From assembly GCA_944323735.1 (NCBI GenBank), contig CALUTO010000016.1:1-42187 (forward strand): 42,187 bases of DNA, written 5' to 3'. Positions 8,483 through 17,228 of this stretch are shown here, piece after piece. The DNA is from Candidatus Gastranaerophilales bacterium. GTDB lineage: Bacteria; Cyanobacteriota; Vampirovibrionia; Gastranaerophilales; Gastranaerophilaceae. Both the position numbers and the translations under genes were made by a program. The notes below the pieces were generated by a model. It was not told where the DNA came from, did not search any database, and was given only the letters and a program-made list of their open reading frames with translations. Numbering within the stretch: the first letter of the stretch is position 1; every line of letters begins with the position of its first letter.

Positions 8483-9464
8483 TTGTATATAATGCCTTTA
8501 CATTTTTTAATTCAAGTAAAAATTCGTGAACATAAGATTGAGGAGTCAAAAGCCGGCAATCGGTACCGAAGGAGATTATTCTCTGTAAAAAGTTAAATTT
8601 GCTTAGAACTTTTGCTTCAACAACTATATAATCTTTATTTTCAATTATTATACGTTCAAATCTGCCCGGAGTATATGTATTCCGGGAAAATCCTGTCAGC
8701 TTATATGTGACTGTTAAAATATCAGATTTATACTGCTCAAGAATAAGTTTTGCATTGCTGAAAAATATGGGACTAACACTTTTCAGCCTGTCGATTCTTA
8801 AATAACCGATATTTTTATATCTTAAATTGTAACCCCACAGATACATTACCCTGTTTTCAAACATAACAAAATCAGGTATAAAAATAGTACATTCGGTATT
8901 GTAAAATTTTGATCGGTATTTCACTTTTAAAATTTGTTTTGTCTCGCAATATTTGACAAGCTGTTTTACAAAATTTTCGTCAACCTTTTTTAATGCATGC
9001 CTGTGCAGCAGTGTTTCAGTATCCTCATTTTTTACAGTGAAAACAGAAAATTTTTCATAGAGTCTGTTAGTTTTATACAACAATTGCCAGTTTGCAAAAG
9101 AGGTTATTCCTTCTCTAATTTTTTGAAGCCCGTTTAATACATTCTCCGAAATTTCTGTAGAAAACGGATGTTTTATCAAAACATATTTATATTGCGTTGA
9201 AATATCAGGTCGTTTAATAATACAGCCGCTTTCACGAAGAGCCCTGACTATATTTGTAATTGTGTCGTTAGATATTCCTTTTTGCAAAACAGGATCTTTT
9301 TCAAAAGCTTCATTAATGTCCTGTCTGCTTCTTGGGGACTCTAAAAGTAATTTAAACAAAAGAAGTATTCTATATCCTGTTTTTGTTATATTAGGACAGT
9401 TTTCTATTTTTTGTGTGTCGTCTGTTATTTCCTTTGTTTCTTTAACTTTTTTTGATGCCGGCAT
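8460..9464 (-). CDS. WYL-domain transcriptional regulator (first of pair)
   Basis: At 334 aa it has a charged N-terminal extension, an HTH (about 28-95, GYRILLLFKLLLESPRSRQDI) and a WYL-type central domain (ILKVKYRS, then FIPDFVMFENRVMYLWGYNLRYKNIGYLRIDRL). The C-terminal WCX-like part contains RIISFGTDCRLLTPQSYV. It starts 4 nt after the stop of the activase-like gene, with no good RBS, so it is probably coupled to it. It is divergent in sequence from its neighbour but has the same architecture. Confidence 0.78.
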   Translation of the reverse strand: MPASKKVKETKEITDDTQKIENCPNITKTGYRILLLFKLLLESPRSRQDINEAFEKDPVLQKGISNDTITNIVRALRESGCIIKRPDISTQYKYVLIKHPFSTEISENVLNGLQKIREGITSFANWQLLYKTNRLYEKFSVFTVKNEDTETLLHRHALKKVDENFVKQLVKYCETKQILKVKYRSKFYNTECTIFIPDFVMFENRVMYLWGYNLRYKNIGYLRIDRLKSVSPIFFSNAKLILEQYKSDILTVTYKLTGFSRNTYTPGRFERIIIENKDYIVVEAKVLSKFNFLQRIISFGTDCRLLTPQSYVHEFLLELKNVKALYTNEKQKSC

Positions 9465-9468
9465 TTGT

Positions 9469-10530
9469 TTAAGAAATCTCTATTTTTTTTATTTGAGAAA
9501 TAGGATTATTGGGATTATTTTTTTCCTCGTTAATAGAAATCTTGTTGATAATAGTTGCTCTCTTTTTACGGAACAACATATCGGTAAAAGCTTCTATTCT
9601 GGTAATAAATCCTGCTTCTCCGGTATGTTCGTCTACTGATAAACTAAGATGGGGTTTGTTGTATTTTCTTGCCTGTCTTGCAATTTTCTCAACCATAATA
9701 GAATCAGGTCCGCAGCCAAATGCATTTATTGTAATTATACCGTCAATTTTGTTATCCTGCAGGTAGTGTCCCGCCGCACCGGTCATTTCATACTCATTTG
9801 CCCAGTAAAGCTCGGACTCCATAGCTGAAATACCTTCCTCGAGCTGTTCTTTTGAAAGCTGTTCTGCAGTAAAAGCTTTTACATCAAGCTTTTCCAGCTT
9901 ATCAAAAATTTTCATCGAAATTCTATCATCAAAAATATTATAGTTGTGAGCAAGAACTGCAACATTTATAGGATATTCTTTCTGAGAACCGGCAATAACA
10001 ACCTGACCTTTTTTGGCATATCTAAGCGCATCTTCAAATTTAAGACCTGAATTCAGCATAATTTTAAAATTATTATATACTCTCCAGCCGGCTTTTGAAG
10101 CCTGTTTTATTCTTTTTTCATCTGTAATGCCAAAATCCTTTACGCACTCTTTTAAAAATGCATAAAGCCCGCCGTTTTTTTCTGATTTGTCAAGCGTTGC
10201 GTCAATTATAGTAAAATCCTTTTTTACCACATTTCTGACAAGATCCGGAAGCCCTCTGATTTTTGAACAGTTGTAAATTTTGTAAGCAATAGACTGTATA
10301 GAAGGAACAAAAATTTTATCAATTCCTTTGTCTAAAAGATTTAAAATATGTCCCACATAAACTTTTATAGGCAGACAAGTCTCGGAAACAACCAGTGCAG
10401 AACCACGGGACATGGTTTCTTTTGTAGTCCTGTCTGATATAACAACTTCTATTCCCAAATCTTCAAAAAACCCGAACCAGAATGGGAAATAACTGTAATA
10501 AGACATTGCTCTGGGTATTCCTACTTGCAT
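9469..10530 (-). CDS. Acyl-CoA dehydratase activase-related protein
   Basis: A 353-aa member of the CoA-enzyme activase-related family (DUF2229-type, linked to 2-hydroxyacyl-CoA dehydratase activation). It opens MQVGIPRAMSYYSYFPFWFGFFEDLGIEVV, typical of the group. Conserved cysteines in SETCLPIKVYVGH (about residue 53) and NAFGCGPDS (about 270) could ligate an Fe-S cluster. The ASKHA ATPase domain found in long members is absent, so this is a stand-alone form. It is first in the operon with two WYL regulators and yraN; RBS AGGCGG. Its substrate partner is not in the window. Confidence 0.75.
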   Translation of the reverse strand: MQVGIPRAMSYYSYFPFWFGFFEDLGIEVVISDRTTKETMSRGSALVVSETCLPIKVYVGHILNLLDKGIDKIFVPSIQSIAYKIYNCSKIRGLPDLVRNVVKKDFTIIDATLDKSEKNGGLYAFLKECVKDFGITDEKRIKQASKAGWRVYNNFKIMLNSGLKFEDALRYAKKGQVVIAGSQKEYPINVAVLAHNYNIFDDRISMKIFDKLEKLDVKAFTAEQLSKEQLEEGISAMESELYWANEYEMTGAAGHYLQDNKIDGIITINAFGCGPDSIMVEKIARQARKYNKPHLSLSVDEHTGEAGFITRIEAFTDMLFRKKRATIINKISINEEKNNPNNPISQIKKIEIS

Positions 10531-10841
10531 TTTACCGCCTTTTTGTTTGCTCTTAACTAATTATTCAGATTATAAATCAAAAGAATCTTTTTTGTTAGTC
10601 AGTCAAAACTCTTAAATATTGTAAAAAAATTTATTGTAAGTTGAAATTGTAATAAAAACCTGTTAAACCGGACATTTTAGATAAATTATTTTCTTAACAA
10701 TCCTTATACAAACTTAATAATTCTATAGAATAAGTGTTTATTTTACACATTATTTGTAAAAATATGTTAAAATGAACTACACAGTTAGCAATTTATATTT
10801 TTCATGTGTATTTAGGAATTGTAGACTTTGGCAGGAAATAA
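10531..10841. other. Intergenic region with a possible repeat remnant
   Basis: A 311-bp AT-rich gap between divergent transcripts. CCTGTTAAACCGGACATTTT at 10659-10678 matches the core of the dispersed repeat (5270 and 24106 copies), apart from a short gap. No clean promoter pair was found, although TTAAAAT at 10767-10773 could be a -10 for the downstream pair of SFG-leader genes. Confidence 0.35.
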
Positions 10842-11852
10842 ATGAAAGTTGAACCATTAAATTATACTAGACCGTACAGAACAAACAATTTACACACTCA
10901 AAACAACAAAAATAACAATGCAAAACCTTCTTTCGGAAATTTATTTGTAAGTTATTCGAACATGCTAGAAAACGGTGGATTTATAGCAGAATTTTTGTCT
11001 GTTGACACGCTTGGCATGATGGGACCGAGAACGGTACAGGGCTTTTTAAGAAACCATGAAAAACTCGGTCATCTGAACTACCGGGCAGGAAGAGAAGAAG
11101 CAGTGAGAGAACTCTTATCCGGCCCTGCGTATTACTATGTTCCCCTTGCCATACTCACAACAGCAGGCCTTTTATTCGGCAGAACCGCACGTGTAAATTC
11201 AGAAGTTCTCAAAAATCTCCACAAAGTAATGAAAAATGTAGGCGGAGATATAAAAAATGCCGCTGAAATAAAACAGAATTTTGTTAAAAAAGTTATGGAC
11301 GATGCATTTGACGGTTTCACTCACGAACGTGAAAATATAGATAAAATCGGCAAAATTTTTAATGAAATAGTTGAAAACAAAAAGTCTCCTGCATCCCTAA
11401 AAGAATGGTTTGGCGGTTTGTTCCGCAAAAAAGACAAAAATGGTTTTTCATTGAAAAAATCAACTCAAAAAGCAGAAGAACTTTTGACATCTGTAAATAA
11501 AGCAAACGGAAAAAATCTTGATAATACAACAGTCATAAAAGTTGCAGGAGAAAACTATAAACTGGCACATTTTATGAAAGATGTTTCTAATTATCTGGAT
11601 GATTTTACACAAAAAGCTGCAAAAACGACAGAACCCGCAGAAGCATTTATTGACAAATTCCACAAAAAAGCACTCACGCTTAAACACACAGCTAATGTGC
11701 TTGCACTGTCCGGACTTTCAGCATTTTTGATTATCATTCCAAAATTATACAAAACCGGAGAAAGTTTCCCCGGCATGGAAGGATTAGAACCTTCAACAGA
11801 ACAGGCAGCAGGTACACAGCCCGCTGAGAATGCAAAAAAGGAGGCAATATAA
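10842..11852 (+). CDS. SFG-leader membrane protein, paralogue A
   Basis: A 336-aa protein of unknown function. An Asn/Lys-rich leader ends KPSFGNLF (SFG at 30-32). A hydrophobic segment lies near 95-112 (YYYVPLAILTTAGLLFG), a soluble helical domain spans about 120-280, and a second membrane segment is near 288-305 (ANVLALSGLSAFLIIIP). The tail is acidic, Pro/Ala-rich. RBS GCAGGAA. The next gene starts directly after its stop and has the same order of leader, RE-rich stretch, hydrophobic segment with VP, loop and C-terminal membrane segment, so the two are probably paralogues working together. Confidence 0.7.
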   Translation: MKVEPLNYTRPYRTNNLHTQNNKNNNAKPSFGNLFVSYSNMLENGGFIAEFLSVDTLGMMGPRTVQGFLRNHEKLGHLNYRAGREEAVRELLSGPAYYYVPLAILTTAGLLFGRTARVNSEVLKNLHKVMKNVGGDIKNAAEIKQNFVKKVMDDAFDGFTHERENIDKIGKIFNEIVENKKSPASLKEWFGGLFRKKDKNGFSLKKSTQKAEELLTSVNKANGKNLDNTTVIKVAGENYKLAHFMKDVSNYLDDFTQKAAKTTEPAEAFIDKFHKKALTLKHTANVLALSGLSAFLIIIPKLYKTGESFPGMEGLEPSTEQAAGTQPAENAKKEAI

Positions 11853-12773
11853 ATGAAAATAAACAATCATTTAAGCACTCCTGCATATAATAATAAATAC
11901 GGAAGCAAACAAACAAACACTTCAACAAATCCTGCATTCGGAGATTTGAAAACCGTTGGCAGCAAAATTTTGAAAGAATGTAACTGCGACAACGGTTCAT
12001 TATCCCGCTACGCATTTTTGTTCATAAGTTTTGTATTTTTGGTAGGAAGCAGATTTGTTGAATCAAGAAACAATGACGAAAGAAGAGAAGTTTTAACCCG
12101 TGATATTCCGGCAGTTGCTCTTTCCGGCGGCGGCGTACCGATTATGACAGGTGCTGCTGCGTATGCAATTACAAAAAAATCAGGTATTCCGATTTCGACA
12201 TCAAAGAAAAAAGATTCTATTCTTCATGCCGCTCTCTGCTCACAAAAACAGGTCAAGGACTGGTATTCTGATTTAAAAAATGCAGACAATCCTCTTATAA
12301 ATTTAATGAACACAGTTGAGCGACACGGCGGAAATATACGTAAAGTTATGAACAGGTTCGGTTTTGAAAAAGAACTTGGTGCAATTTCAACATCACTTGA
12401 AAACAAAGATATTATTACTGCAGCACAAACAGCACAGCAAAATGGTTCTGAAAGTTTTAAAACATTAGAAAACCTTATCAGAAATATTCCTGAAGACAAT
12501 AAAGTTTTAAAATTCGCAAAAAATGCGCAGGCATATGTAAAAGTCGGGGGTATTGCAGTAACAGCAGGACTGCTGGGCTTTCTTCTTCCCCGTTTAAACA
12601 TACTTATCACCAATAAAAAACATGAAAAAAAGAGCAAAGAAACAAAAATTCCTGCAAAAATACCTGCACCTCAGACAGAAAATAAACTTTCTGTTTCAGG
12701 AATAAAAGCTTCTGCGACATTAGGTTTGCATAACTCATCTGCAATACAGACGTTTAAAAGTTTTCTGGGTTAA
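11853..12773 (+). CDS. SFG-leader membrane protein, paralogue B
   Basis: A 306-aa protein of unknown function, abutting paralogue A (TAA then ATG, with AGGAGG inside the tail of A). The leader ends NPAFGDLK (AFG at 28-30). Hydrophobic segments are at about 53-67 (YAFLFISFVFLVGS), 87-107 (AVALSGGGVPIMTGAAAYAI) and 228-250 (YVKVGGIAVTAGLLGFLLP). RREVLTRDIP before the second segment mirrors REEAVRELLSGP of paralogue A. The tail is Lys/Pro-rich. It overlaps the convergent ACT-like gene by 4 bp. Confidence 0.7.
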   Translation: MKINNHLSTPAYNNKYGSKQTNTSTNPAFGDLKTVGSKILKECNCDNGSLSRYAFLFISFVFLVGSRFVESRNNDERREVLTRDIPAVALSGGGVPIMTGAAAYAITKKSGIPISTSKKKDSILHAALCSQKQVKDWYSDLKNADNPLINLMNTVERHGGNIRKVMNRFGFEKELGAISTSLENKDIITAAQTAQQNGSESFKTLENLIRNIPEDNKVLKFAKNAQAYVKVGGIAVTAGLLGFLLPRLNILITNKKHEKKSKETKIPAKIPAPQTENKLSVSGIKASATLGLHNSSAIQTFKSFLG

Positions 12774-13012
12774 AACTTCATTTGCTGAATTTCTATCTCT
12801 TCGATATCGCATAGTTGATTTGCAACATCAATTGCTTTTATATCATCAATGATTTCTAAAAGAATAAGACCTTTTGGAGAACATTGTCCGTTTATTTCTT
12901 CATGGAGCCCTATTCTTGTTTTAATTATACAGCCGAATTTTGTAAGCACTTCCTGTACTGCAATAGCACTTTGAAGTCTGTTGCTTATATTTATTCCGAG
13001 GATTGTAGTCAT
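12770..13012 (-). CDS. Small ACT-like regulator (TM1266-type)
   Basis: The 80-aa protein looks like the ferredoxin-fold (ACT-like) family annotated as iron-only hydrogenase system regulator. It opens TTILGINISNR, has a central IIKTRIGLHEE, and continues with a strand GLILLEII and a final helix-strand pair. The RBS AAGGAG is 7 nt before the ATG. No hydrogenase maturation gene is in the window, so its target is unknown. A generic ACT-fold metabolite-binding protein is the main alternative. Confidence 0.55.
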   Translation of the reverse strand: MTTILGINISNRLQSAIAVQEVLTKFGCIIKTRIGLHEEINGQCSPKGLILLEIIDDIKAIDVANQLCDIEEIEIQQMKF

Positions 13013-13036
13013 TTAAATTTCTCCTTCTAATAAAGA

Positions 13037-13060
13037 AGCCTGCACAGGATAGTGCAGGCT
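13037..13060 (-). terminator. Terminator after the Hsp20 gene
   Basis: AGCCTGCA (13037-13044) pairs with TGCAGGCT (13053-13060) around an 8-nt loop. On the minus strand it is followed by TCTTTATT. It separates hsp20 from the ACT-like gene. Confidence 0.7.
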
Positions 13061-13072
13061 GTTTCAGTCCTG

Positions 13073-13525
13073 TTATTTCACTTCCAGTTTCCGATTTTCT
13101 TCTTCTGATTTTTTTAATTTCGGGAGGTCAAGATGCAAAACTCCGTGTTCCAGCCTGGCCTGTGCTTCTTTTAAATTTATTTCATCAGGGAAATAAATTG
13201 TTCTTGAATAATTTCCGTAGCGAAATTCAGTCTTGTGATATTTATGATTTTTTTCCGTCTTTTCTTCCTGTTTTTTTGCGGATATTGTGACCGACGTTTT
13301 ATTTATATCAATATCCAAATCTTCTTTTTTCACTCCGGGTATTTCCGCCTTTACTTTATATTCATCATCAAATTCCTGTATATCAACCGGCATGGACATA
13401 CCATCGATTTCTTTCTCAAGAATATACTCCGGAAAAACTGTATCAAAACTCTTTTTTAATATAGTATTTATCTCATCATTTAATGTACTCATAAATGTGT
13501 CGGGTTTTCTTATCAAATATTTCAT
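13073..13525 (-). CDS. Hsp20/alpha-crystallin small heat-shock protein
   Basis: An ATP-independent holdase chaperone of 150 aa. The alpha-crystallin domain covers about 45-145: PVDIQEFDDEYKVKAEIPGVKKEDLDIDI, then TVTISAKKQEEK, FRYGNYSRTIYFP and a final ARLEHGVLHLDLPK in place of the usual A-x-x-x-n-GvL motif. The C-terminal I-x-I anchor is weak (RKLEVK). I start at MKYLIRK because AAGGAGG lies 5 nt upstream; the more distal Met has none. The downstream hairpin is its terminator. Confidence 0.9.
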   Translation of the reverse strand: MKYLIRKPDTFMSTLNDEINTILKKSFDTVFPEYILEKEIDGMSMPVDIQEFDDEYKVKAEIPGVKKEDLDIDINKTSVTISAKKQEEKTEKNHKYHKTEFRYGNYSRTIYFPDEINLKEAQARLEHGVLHLDLPKLKKSEEENRKLEVK

Positions 13526-13576
13526 TTTAGCCTCCTTAGCCGATATTGCAGCGTAGTACATATATTTTTAATAAAA

Positions 13577-13611
13577 AAAATGATACTTACATTACCTGTA
13601 AGTATCATTTT
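13577..13611 (-). terminator. Strong terminator of the 13641-13955 gene
   Basis: A 15-bp stem (13577-13591 with 13597-13611) with loop TTACC is followed on the minus strand by a run of eight T. It insulates the hypothetical gene from hsp20. Confidence 0.9.
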
Positions 13612-13640
13612 TTATTATTGCTATTTACTATTATGATTTT

Positions 13641-13955
13641 CTACTGTTCACTTTTAGAAAACTGTTCATCCATTTGCTCCAGCTGTTTTTTCTTTAAATT
13701 ATGAACAACAGCGTCAACCAGAAGCTCGTATGATTTCATATTCTGGATTTCCGGAGAAAATTCTTTTATCAATGTTTCACGCACCATTTGCTCAAGACGG
13801 TTATTGTTCCTGTTTGAATCTCCTTCTGAACAAATCATATCAATATATTTTGAATTTATTTTGTAATCCTGAATTTGGGAAAACATCAGCCACTTTAACT
13901 TTGGCTTTATTGATTTTAAGTGTTTTACAATTTTAAGATTTTTTAAATTAAACAT
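13641..13955 (-). CDS. Hypothetical protein
   Basis: A 104-aa protein of unknown function. It has a Lys-rich amphipathic N-terminus (residues 1-25), a middle segment with ICSEGDSNRNNN, and a helical, charged C-terminus ending KKKQLEQMDEQFSKSEQ. There is no signal peptide or membrane segment. RBS GAGGT lies 6 nt before ATG, and a dedicated strong terminator follows, which supports it as a real, monocistronic gene. Confidence 0.6.
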   Translation of the reverse strand: MFNLKNLKIVKHLKSIKPKLKWLMFSQIQDYKINSKYIDMICSEGDSNRNNNRLEQMVRETLIKEFSPEIQNMKSYELLVDAVVHNLKKKQLEQMDEQFSKSEQ

Positions 13956-14133
13956 ATAAACCTCACCGACTATATGGTTTTTTTAATTTTAAACTTTCAC
14001 ATTTATACTAACGGGACTGAATAAATTAATTTACATAATTATAGTGTTCTCTTAACAAAATGTTACTTTATTCAATTTTAGTTAATATTTATAACATTTT
14101 CTCTTTTTATTCACTGTTTGTCAAATTTAACTT

Positions 14134-14162
14134 TTGCATAAGTCTCCAAAAAATGTTATAGT
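14134..14162 (+). promoter_or_regulatory. Putative promoter of a short transcript
   Basis: TTGCAT (14134-14139) and TATAGT (14157-14162) are separated by 17 nt in an otherwise empty 465-bp gap. The next signal downstream is a terminator only about 45-65 nt away. Confidence 0.4.
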
Positions 14163-14168
14163 AATTAA

Positions 14169-14234
14169 AATTTAGGAGTTTTTTTATAACATAAGGAAAA
14201 TCATCGACGTAATTTTATAATTACGTCTTTTTTT
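14169..14234 (+). ncRNA. Candidate small RNA with its own terminator
   Basis: A transcript from the putative promoter would begin near 14169. It would end at a hairpin GACGTAATT/AATTACGTC (14206-14214 with 14219-14227) followed by seven T. No plus-strand gene precedes the terminator, so it must serve a short RNA or act as a leader attenuator for the lysozyme-amidase gene at 14421. A tiny open frame after TAGGAG cannot be excluded. Confidence 0.4.
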
Positions 14235-14420
14235 CTCACTTGAACTCTGCTCTGTTTAAAAAGGGAAACAGCCCGAATTAAACACATCAAAAAAACAAGT
14301 TTAAGTTTTTATTTTCTTTATGAATGTAAACTAATATTAATTCTTTCAATTATATATATCAATTTCTCAGGATAAAAAAACTTTATCTATATGAGGGATA
14401 TTAATATTTTGGAGAGAAAA

Positions 14421-17057
14421 ATGATTACACTTGCTGCTATAGGCAGAAATCAGGAAGTTAAACAAACAACGACACCGGCTTTACAAAAAGCTGAAAAAAA
14501 CCTGTTTTCAACTCCCTCCGTAAATACAAATGAAATATCAACAAAACCCGAATTCTGGAATGAAAACACAAAGGCCATTCTTTATAACATTACAAAAAAT
14601 ACAGGGATTGCACCTTACACTCCAACGGTCTTAAAAGATGACAATACAGCAATAAAACATGCCCAAAAACATTTGATTGACCTGCTAAAATATTACGAAG
14701 GCGACAATTATCACTACTATGAAGCAATAACCATACCCTACAAAGACGGATACGGCAGTCTCACCTGCGGCTTCGGTGAATTAACAGACAAACCAAGAAC
14801 ACAGGAAATTGCATATAAAAATTTGGGTGAAACTATTGAAAAATATACAAAAGAAGTAAAAAGATTTCTAAATGTAAAGCTCGGAAAAGAAACCTATGAA
14901 AATCTTCCGAATTCAATAAAAGAAGGTCTTATTGATCTTTGCTATAATAAAGGACTGTCAAGAATAAGTACAAACAAACAGCTTCTGAACGCAATAGAGT
15001 CTAAAGATTACCCGGCAGTAATCAATAATCTGGATTACGTATACTCCGGAAAAACAAATGCAAAAAAAGATGAAGACCCCGGTTTATACAGAAGAAGCCT
15101 TAACAGAATGATTCTTGCGGCAAGAGATTTAAAAGGCAAAGAACTTGATGAAGCAAAAAAGATTATCTCTTCATTTTACAAAAAAGCACTAAATTGCCAT
15201 AAAGAGAATAAATCACAAACCACTGAACTCAACAAAATTTATGAAAATTTTCAAACCGGAAAAATATCAGGCGCACCTGTAAATGTTGAATCCGGAAAAA
15301 TAAAAGTCACTGATAAATACAAAGGGAAAGGCGTATTTGCCGTAGCTCAGGATGCATATATAAACATAAAAGACAAGGGCAATGTAACATTCAAAGAGTT
15401 TTATGAAGAATTTAAAAGAATAAATAGAAACCCTCAGGGCATTTCACTCGGAACTGAGCTTAACGTACCCCTGATTAAAAATATAACCGCACAGGGTACG
15501 ACAGAAGTTTCCGCACCGGTTAATGCTGCTTTAAATACAAACACAAATAAAGAAATACCGGAACAGCAAAAAGCAGAAAAAACCGAAACAAAGACTCAGG
15601 ACGAAAAACCGAAAAAAGGCTTCTGGAAAAGAGTAGGTGACGGTATTAAGTCTTTCTTCAAATCAATCGGTAAAGTTATTTCAGGATTTTTCAACCTGTT
15701 TTCCAGCTGCAGCAACAGAAAAGAAACAGAATGCAAGTCCGGCACCGCAGAGGAAGAAAAAACACAGTTCCAGAAAATGCTTAACGACCCTGAAGTGAAA
15801 ATAATTCAGGATGGAGATTTCCAACTGGTAACAAAAGAACACACCGTAAAAAAAGGCGAATCCATATGGAGAATAGCAAGAAAATACGGTATGGACGAAA
15901 ATATACTTTGCGCAAACAACAATATTAAAAACAAAAACCAGATATCAGAAGGACAAACGCTTAATATCCAAAAACTGGGCTATAAAGTAGAAAAAGGAGA
16001 TAATTTATACAGAATTGCAAAAAAATTCGGCTTAACCATTGAAATTTTGAAAGATATAAATAACATTGATGATGTAGACAAACTCGATGCCGGACAAATG
16101 CTTGAAATTCCAGGTTTTACATATACAGTAAGACCAAAAGACACGCTCTATGCTATTTCAAAAAGAGTCGGTGTAAAACTCGATGACCTGATAAAAATAA
16201 ATAATCTCGACAAAGACGGTATTATTTCACCGGGACAACAAATAAAAATTATATACAACGACAGTGATTTTGCAATTTCTGATGACAAAAAGACAATCAC
16301 CGTAGACAAAAAAACTAACACAACAACAGAGATAATTGATATGAGCGGAGTTGTTAACCTGAAAAACAGAACACTGCTGAAACAAAAACGTAAAATTAAC
16401 GGAAAAGTCGCAGCAACAAGAGCTGTATTTAACCCGACAAAATCAGGAGCTTTGAGCGGCAAAACAATTATAGTAAACGCAGGACACGGCTATTCTCAAA
16501 GCGGTATAGATGCAGGCACACCCGGAAGAAAAGGTCTCGAAGATGAATGGCTTATAAATTATGACAATGCAATGAGACTGAAAGACCGTCTCTGTGCAAA
16601 AGGTGCAAAAGTCATTTTCCTTCAGGGTAAAAAACGTTTAATTATGAATGAGATTAAAAAACCGGAAAACAATGCTGATATGTTTATTTCAGTACACGTA
16701 AATTCACATGATAAACAAACACAGGACAGAACCCAAATTTATTATGCAAGACAAAACCAGAGTAAAAAACTGGCAAATCTTATGGAAAATAAATTTGATA
16801 AATGGATACCGGAAAATGAAAATATTTCCGGTAATGATAAATTCACTGTCGGAGGGAAACAGGACTATGCCCAGTCCAAACACGCAAACTACGATGTCTT
16901 AACAACTATGGAAAAAAATCAAAATAAACCGGGAGTGCTCTGGGAAGTAGCCTTCATGGTTTCCCCGAAGGGAAGAGAAAGAATGAGCAATCCCGAACTT
17001 ATGACAGACTATGCAAAGTGTATGGCAGATGCGGTTGTCGATTATTTTAAAGGATAA
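14421..17057 (+). CDS. Lysozyme-LysM-amidase peptidoglycan hydrolase
   Basis: An 878-aa multidomain murein hydrolase. About 75-255 is a GH24 (T4-type) lysozyme: E93 in YYEG, D109 in YKDG and T115 in SLTCGFGE match the catalytic E-D-T triad, with the spacing from D to T as in T4 lysozyme. A linker with a Trp/Phe-rich amphipathic stretch (400-430) leads to three LysM repeats (about 472-518, 520-564, 567-611). The C-terminus is an Amidase_3 domain (about 680-876) with zinc ligands H689, E709 and H759 and catalytic E842 in VLWEVAF. It lacks a recognisable signal peptide. Start chosen for GGAGAG 4-5 nt before ATG; an upstream Met has no RBS. Confidence 0.88.
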   Translation: MITLAAIGRNQEVKQTTTPALQKAEKNLFSTPSVNTNEISTKPEFWNENTKAILYNITKNTGIAPYTPTVLKDDNTAIKHAQKHLIDLLKYYEGDNYHYYEAITIPYKDGYGSLTCGFGELTDKPRTQEIAYKNLGETIEKYTKEVKRFLNVKLGKETYENLPNSIKEGLIDLCYNKGLSRISTNKQLLNAIESKDYPAVINNLDYVYSGKTNAKKDEDPGLYRRSLNRMILAARDLKGKELDEAKKIISSFYKKALNCHKENKSQTTELNKIYENFQTGKISGAPVNVESGKIKVTDKYKGKGVFAVAQDAYINIKDKGNVTFKEFYEEFKRINRNPQGISLGTELNVPLIKNITAQGTTEVSAPVNAALNTNTNKEIPEQQKAEKTETKTQDEKPKKGFWKRVGDGIKSFFKSIGKVISGFFNLFSSCSNRKETECKSGTAEEEKTQFQKMLNDPEVKIIQDGDFQLVTKEHTVKKGESIWRIARKYGMDENILCANNNIKNKNQISEGQTLNIQKLGYKVEKGDNLYRIAKKFGLTIEILKDINNIDDVDKLDAGQMLEIPGFTYTVRPKDTLYAISKRVGVKLDDLIKINNLDKDGIISPGQQIKIIYNDSDFAISDDKKTITVDKKTNTTTEIIDMSGVVNLKNRTLLKQKRKINGKVAATRAVFNPTKSGALSGKTIIVNAGHGYSQSGIDAGTPGRKGLEDEWLINYDNAMRLKDRLCAKGAKVIFLQGKKRLIMNEIKKPENNADMFISVHVNSHDKQTQDRTQIYYARQNQSKKLANLMENKFDKWIPENENISGNDKFTVGGKQDYAQSKHANYDVLTTMEKNQNKPGVLWEVAFMVSPKGRERMSNPELMTDYAKCMADAVVDYFKG

Positions 17058-17228
17058 TCAAAAAATTAATAATAAAAGTCTGTTGATTTTTTTAAAAGCC
17101 TGATTTTTTCATTTTTCCGGCTGTTAATACAAATAAATAACCGGCGTTCATAACTATTGAACAGCCCTATTTTTTGTGAGAATATAGCATTAAGGAATTT
17201 AGAAAAAGTAAAAAGTAAGGAAAAAGTT

